Position numbers and translations under genes: made by a program
Part shown: positions 50,744-51,163 of the stretch, in pieces
Numbering within the stretch: the stretch's first letter is position 1
Layout: every line of letters begins with the position of its first letter
Assembly (NCBI RefSeq): GCF_007923255.1
Contig: NZ_VOHJ01000021.1
Location: 1-51,163, forward strand
From: Vulcaniibacterium thermophilum
GTDB lineage: Bacteria; Pseudomonadota; Gammaproteobacteria; Xanthomonadales; Xanthomonadaceae
DNA: 51,163 bases
Direction: 5' to 3'
The notes under the pieces: model-generated
The model's database searches: none
Told to the model about the DNA's origin: nothing
What the model saw: only the letters and a program-made list of their open reading frames with translations

Positions 50744-50873
50744 TTTTCAAACGCCGCGGCGATGCGCACAATGCGCGCCCCTCGCTCGAGGGCCGCACGC
50801 GAAGCGCAGCGATCGCAACGCATCACGAAGGCAAACGGAAGGGCTTTTCAAACCCGCTTCCGGTGTGCAGAAT
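50744..50873 (+). promoter_or_regulatory. two similar promoter-like elements upstream of the rRNA promoter
   Basis: TTTTCA-17 bp-CACAAT (50744-50772) and TTTTCA-17 bp-CAGAAT (50845-50873), 101 bp apart, each followed by GCGCG..CCTCG. The shared layout suggests a duplicated element, either weak promoters or binding sites. The rest of 50732-50978 shows no gene. Confidence 0.4.
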
Positions 50874-50978
50874 GCGCGGCCCTCGACGGCACCGGCGCCA
50901 GTGGCGCGGTGACGCAGAGGCCCTCCCGGATGCGCGGCGACCAGCCGAACGAAAGGGTGGAACGGCAGTGACGAGGTG

Positions 50979-51006
50979 TTGACGACCACGAAAACTGCTG
51001 TATGAT
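50979..51006 (+). promoter_or_regulatory. strong rRNA operon promoter
   Basis: TTGACG, 16-bp spacer, TATGAT, followed by a GC-rich discriminator (GTGCGGCTCCC) as expected for growth-rate and ppGpp control. It drives transcription out of the window into rRNA. Confidence 0.85.
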
Positions 51007-51072
51007 GTGCGGCTCCCTCGGGCGGAATGCTCGGGGGGGGGGTTGAGGGGAAGGCGCTGAGGCCGACTCCGG

Positions 51073-51085
51073 TGATCTTTGACAG
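51073..51085 (+). promoter_or_regulatory. boxA-like antitermination element of the rRNA leader
   Basis: TGATCTTTGACAG resembles boxA (TGCTCTTTAACA in E. coli), about 55 nt into the predicted transcript. The 3' part of the leader runs to the window end; the mature 16S start is not reached. Confidence 0.65.
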
Positions 51086-51163
51086 TGTGCGCAGGTGACT
51101 TGTGCGGGCGTCTGGCGGTGGCGTTGTCCATCAGCAGACGTTCGAACAGAACCAAGTCAATTT

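Noticed and set aside
51007-51163. Start of the 16S rRNA gene
   Set aside because: The leader promoter and boxA-like element are present, but the conserved 16S 5' sequence is not reached before the window ends.

Overview
This window looks like chromosome from a very GC-rich gammaproteobacterium of the Xanthomonadaceae/Lysobacteraceae (Lysobacter/Luteimonas-like; the genus cannot be fixed by eye). Support comes from family-typical signatures: GTAG-type palindromic intergenic repeats, heptamer GATTCCC tracts in front of genes, a protein ending in an XVIPCD-like tail (the Xanthomonas type IV secretion signal), a phosphomannomutase with a long membrane-anchored N-terminus, and tyrS lying just before an rRNA operon leader. 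I recognised no insertion sequence, prophage, CRISPR array or tRNA.

Layout. 1-5.5 kb (+): a DUF4142 protein cut by the window edge, a small conserved-looking protein, an iron-permease-family protein, a tiny Gln/Gly/Asn-rich protein behind a consensus sigma-54 promoter, an S9 peptidase and an ABC1/UbiB-family kinase. 5.5-7.8 kb: a repeat-rich gap with two extra copies of the 3' end of glnA, then glnA (-) with a legible nitrogen-control promoter (NtrC-type site, sigma-54 -24/-12) and a nine-fold GATTCCC tract in its leader. 7.9-14.6 kb: uppP, DUF1232, a PEBP protein, a TPR protein, a YheT-like hydrolase, an acyltransferase and a thioesterase. 14.8-15.2 kb: two tandem paralogous small proteins of unknown function. 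15.5-19.3 kb: PLD lipoprotein, YceI, SixA and an orphan ParA-like ATPase.

19.3-23.9 kb is the accessory part: two paralogous periplasmic-type proteins, a chimeric scar of two gene fragments, a candidate type IV secretion effector with its probable lipoprotein immunity partner, and a truncated second copy of the effector start. 23.9-31.7 kb is a signalling operon: a soluble hybrid kinase with eight tandem 92-residue HAMP units and three receiver domains, a receiver-kinase-receiver protein, and a small kinase-like protein whose ATP site looks degenerate and which could be the phosphotransfer protein of the relay.

31.9-51.2 kb is mostly housekeeping: 2OG-Fe(II) oxygenase, gamma-glutamyltransferase, a SPOR protein behind argS, radC, coaC and coaB as two separate overlapping genes, dut, phosphomannomutase, pyrE, xthA, then a peptidoglycan-recycling and remodelling group (AmpG-like transporter, AnmK, M23 peptidase) and tyrS. 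The window ends inside an rRNA operon leader with a strong promoter and a boxA-like element; the 16S gene itself lies beyond the end.
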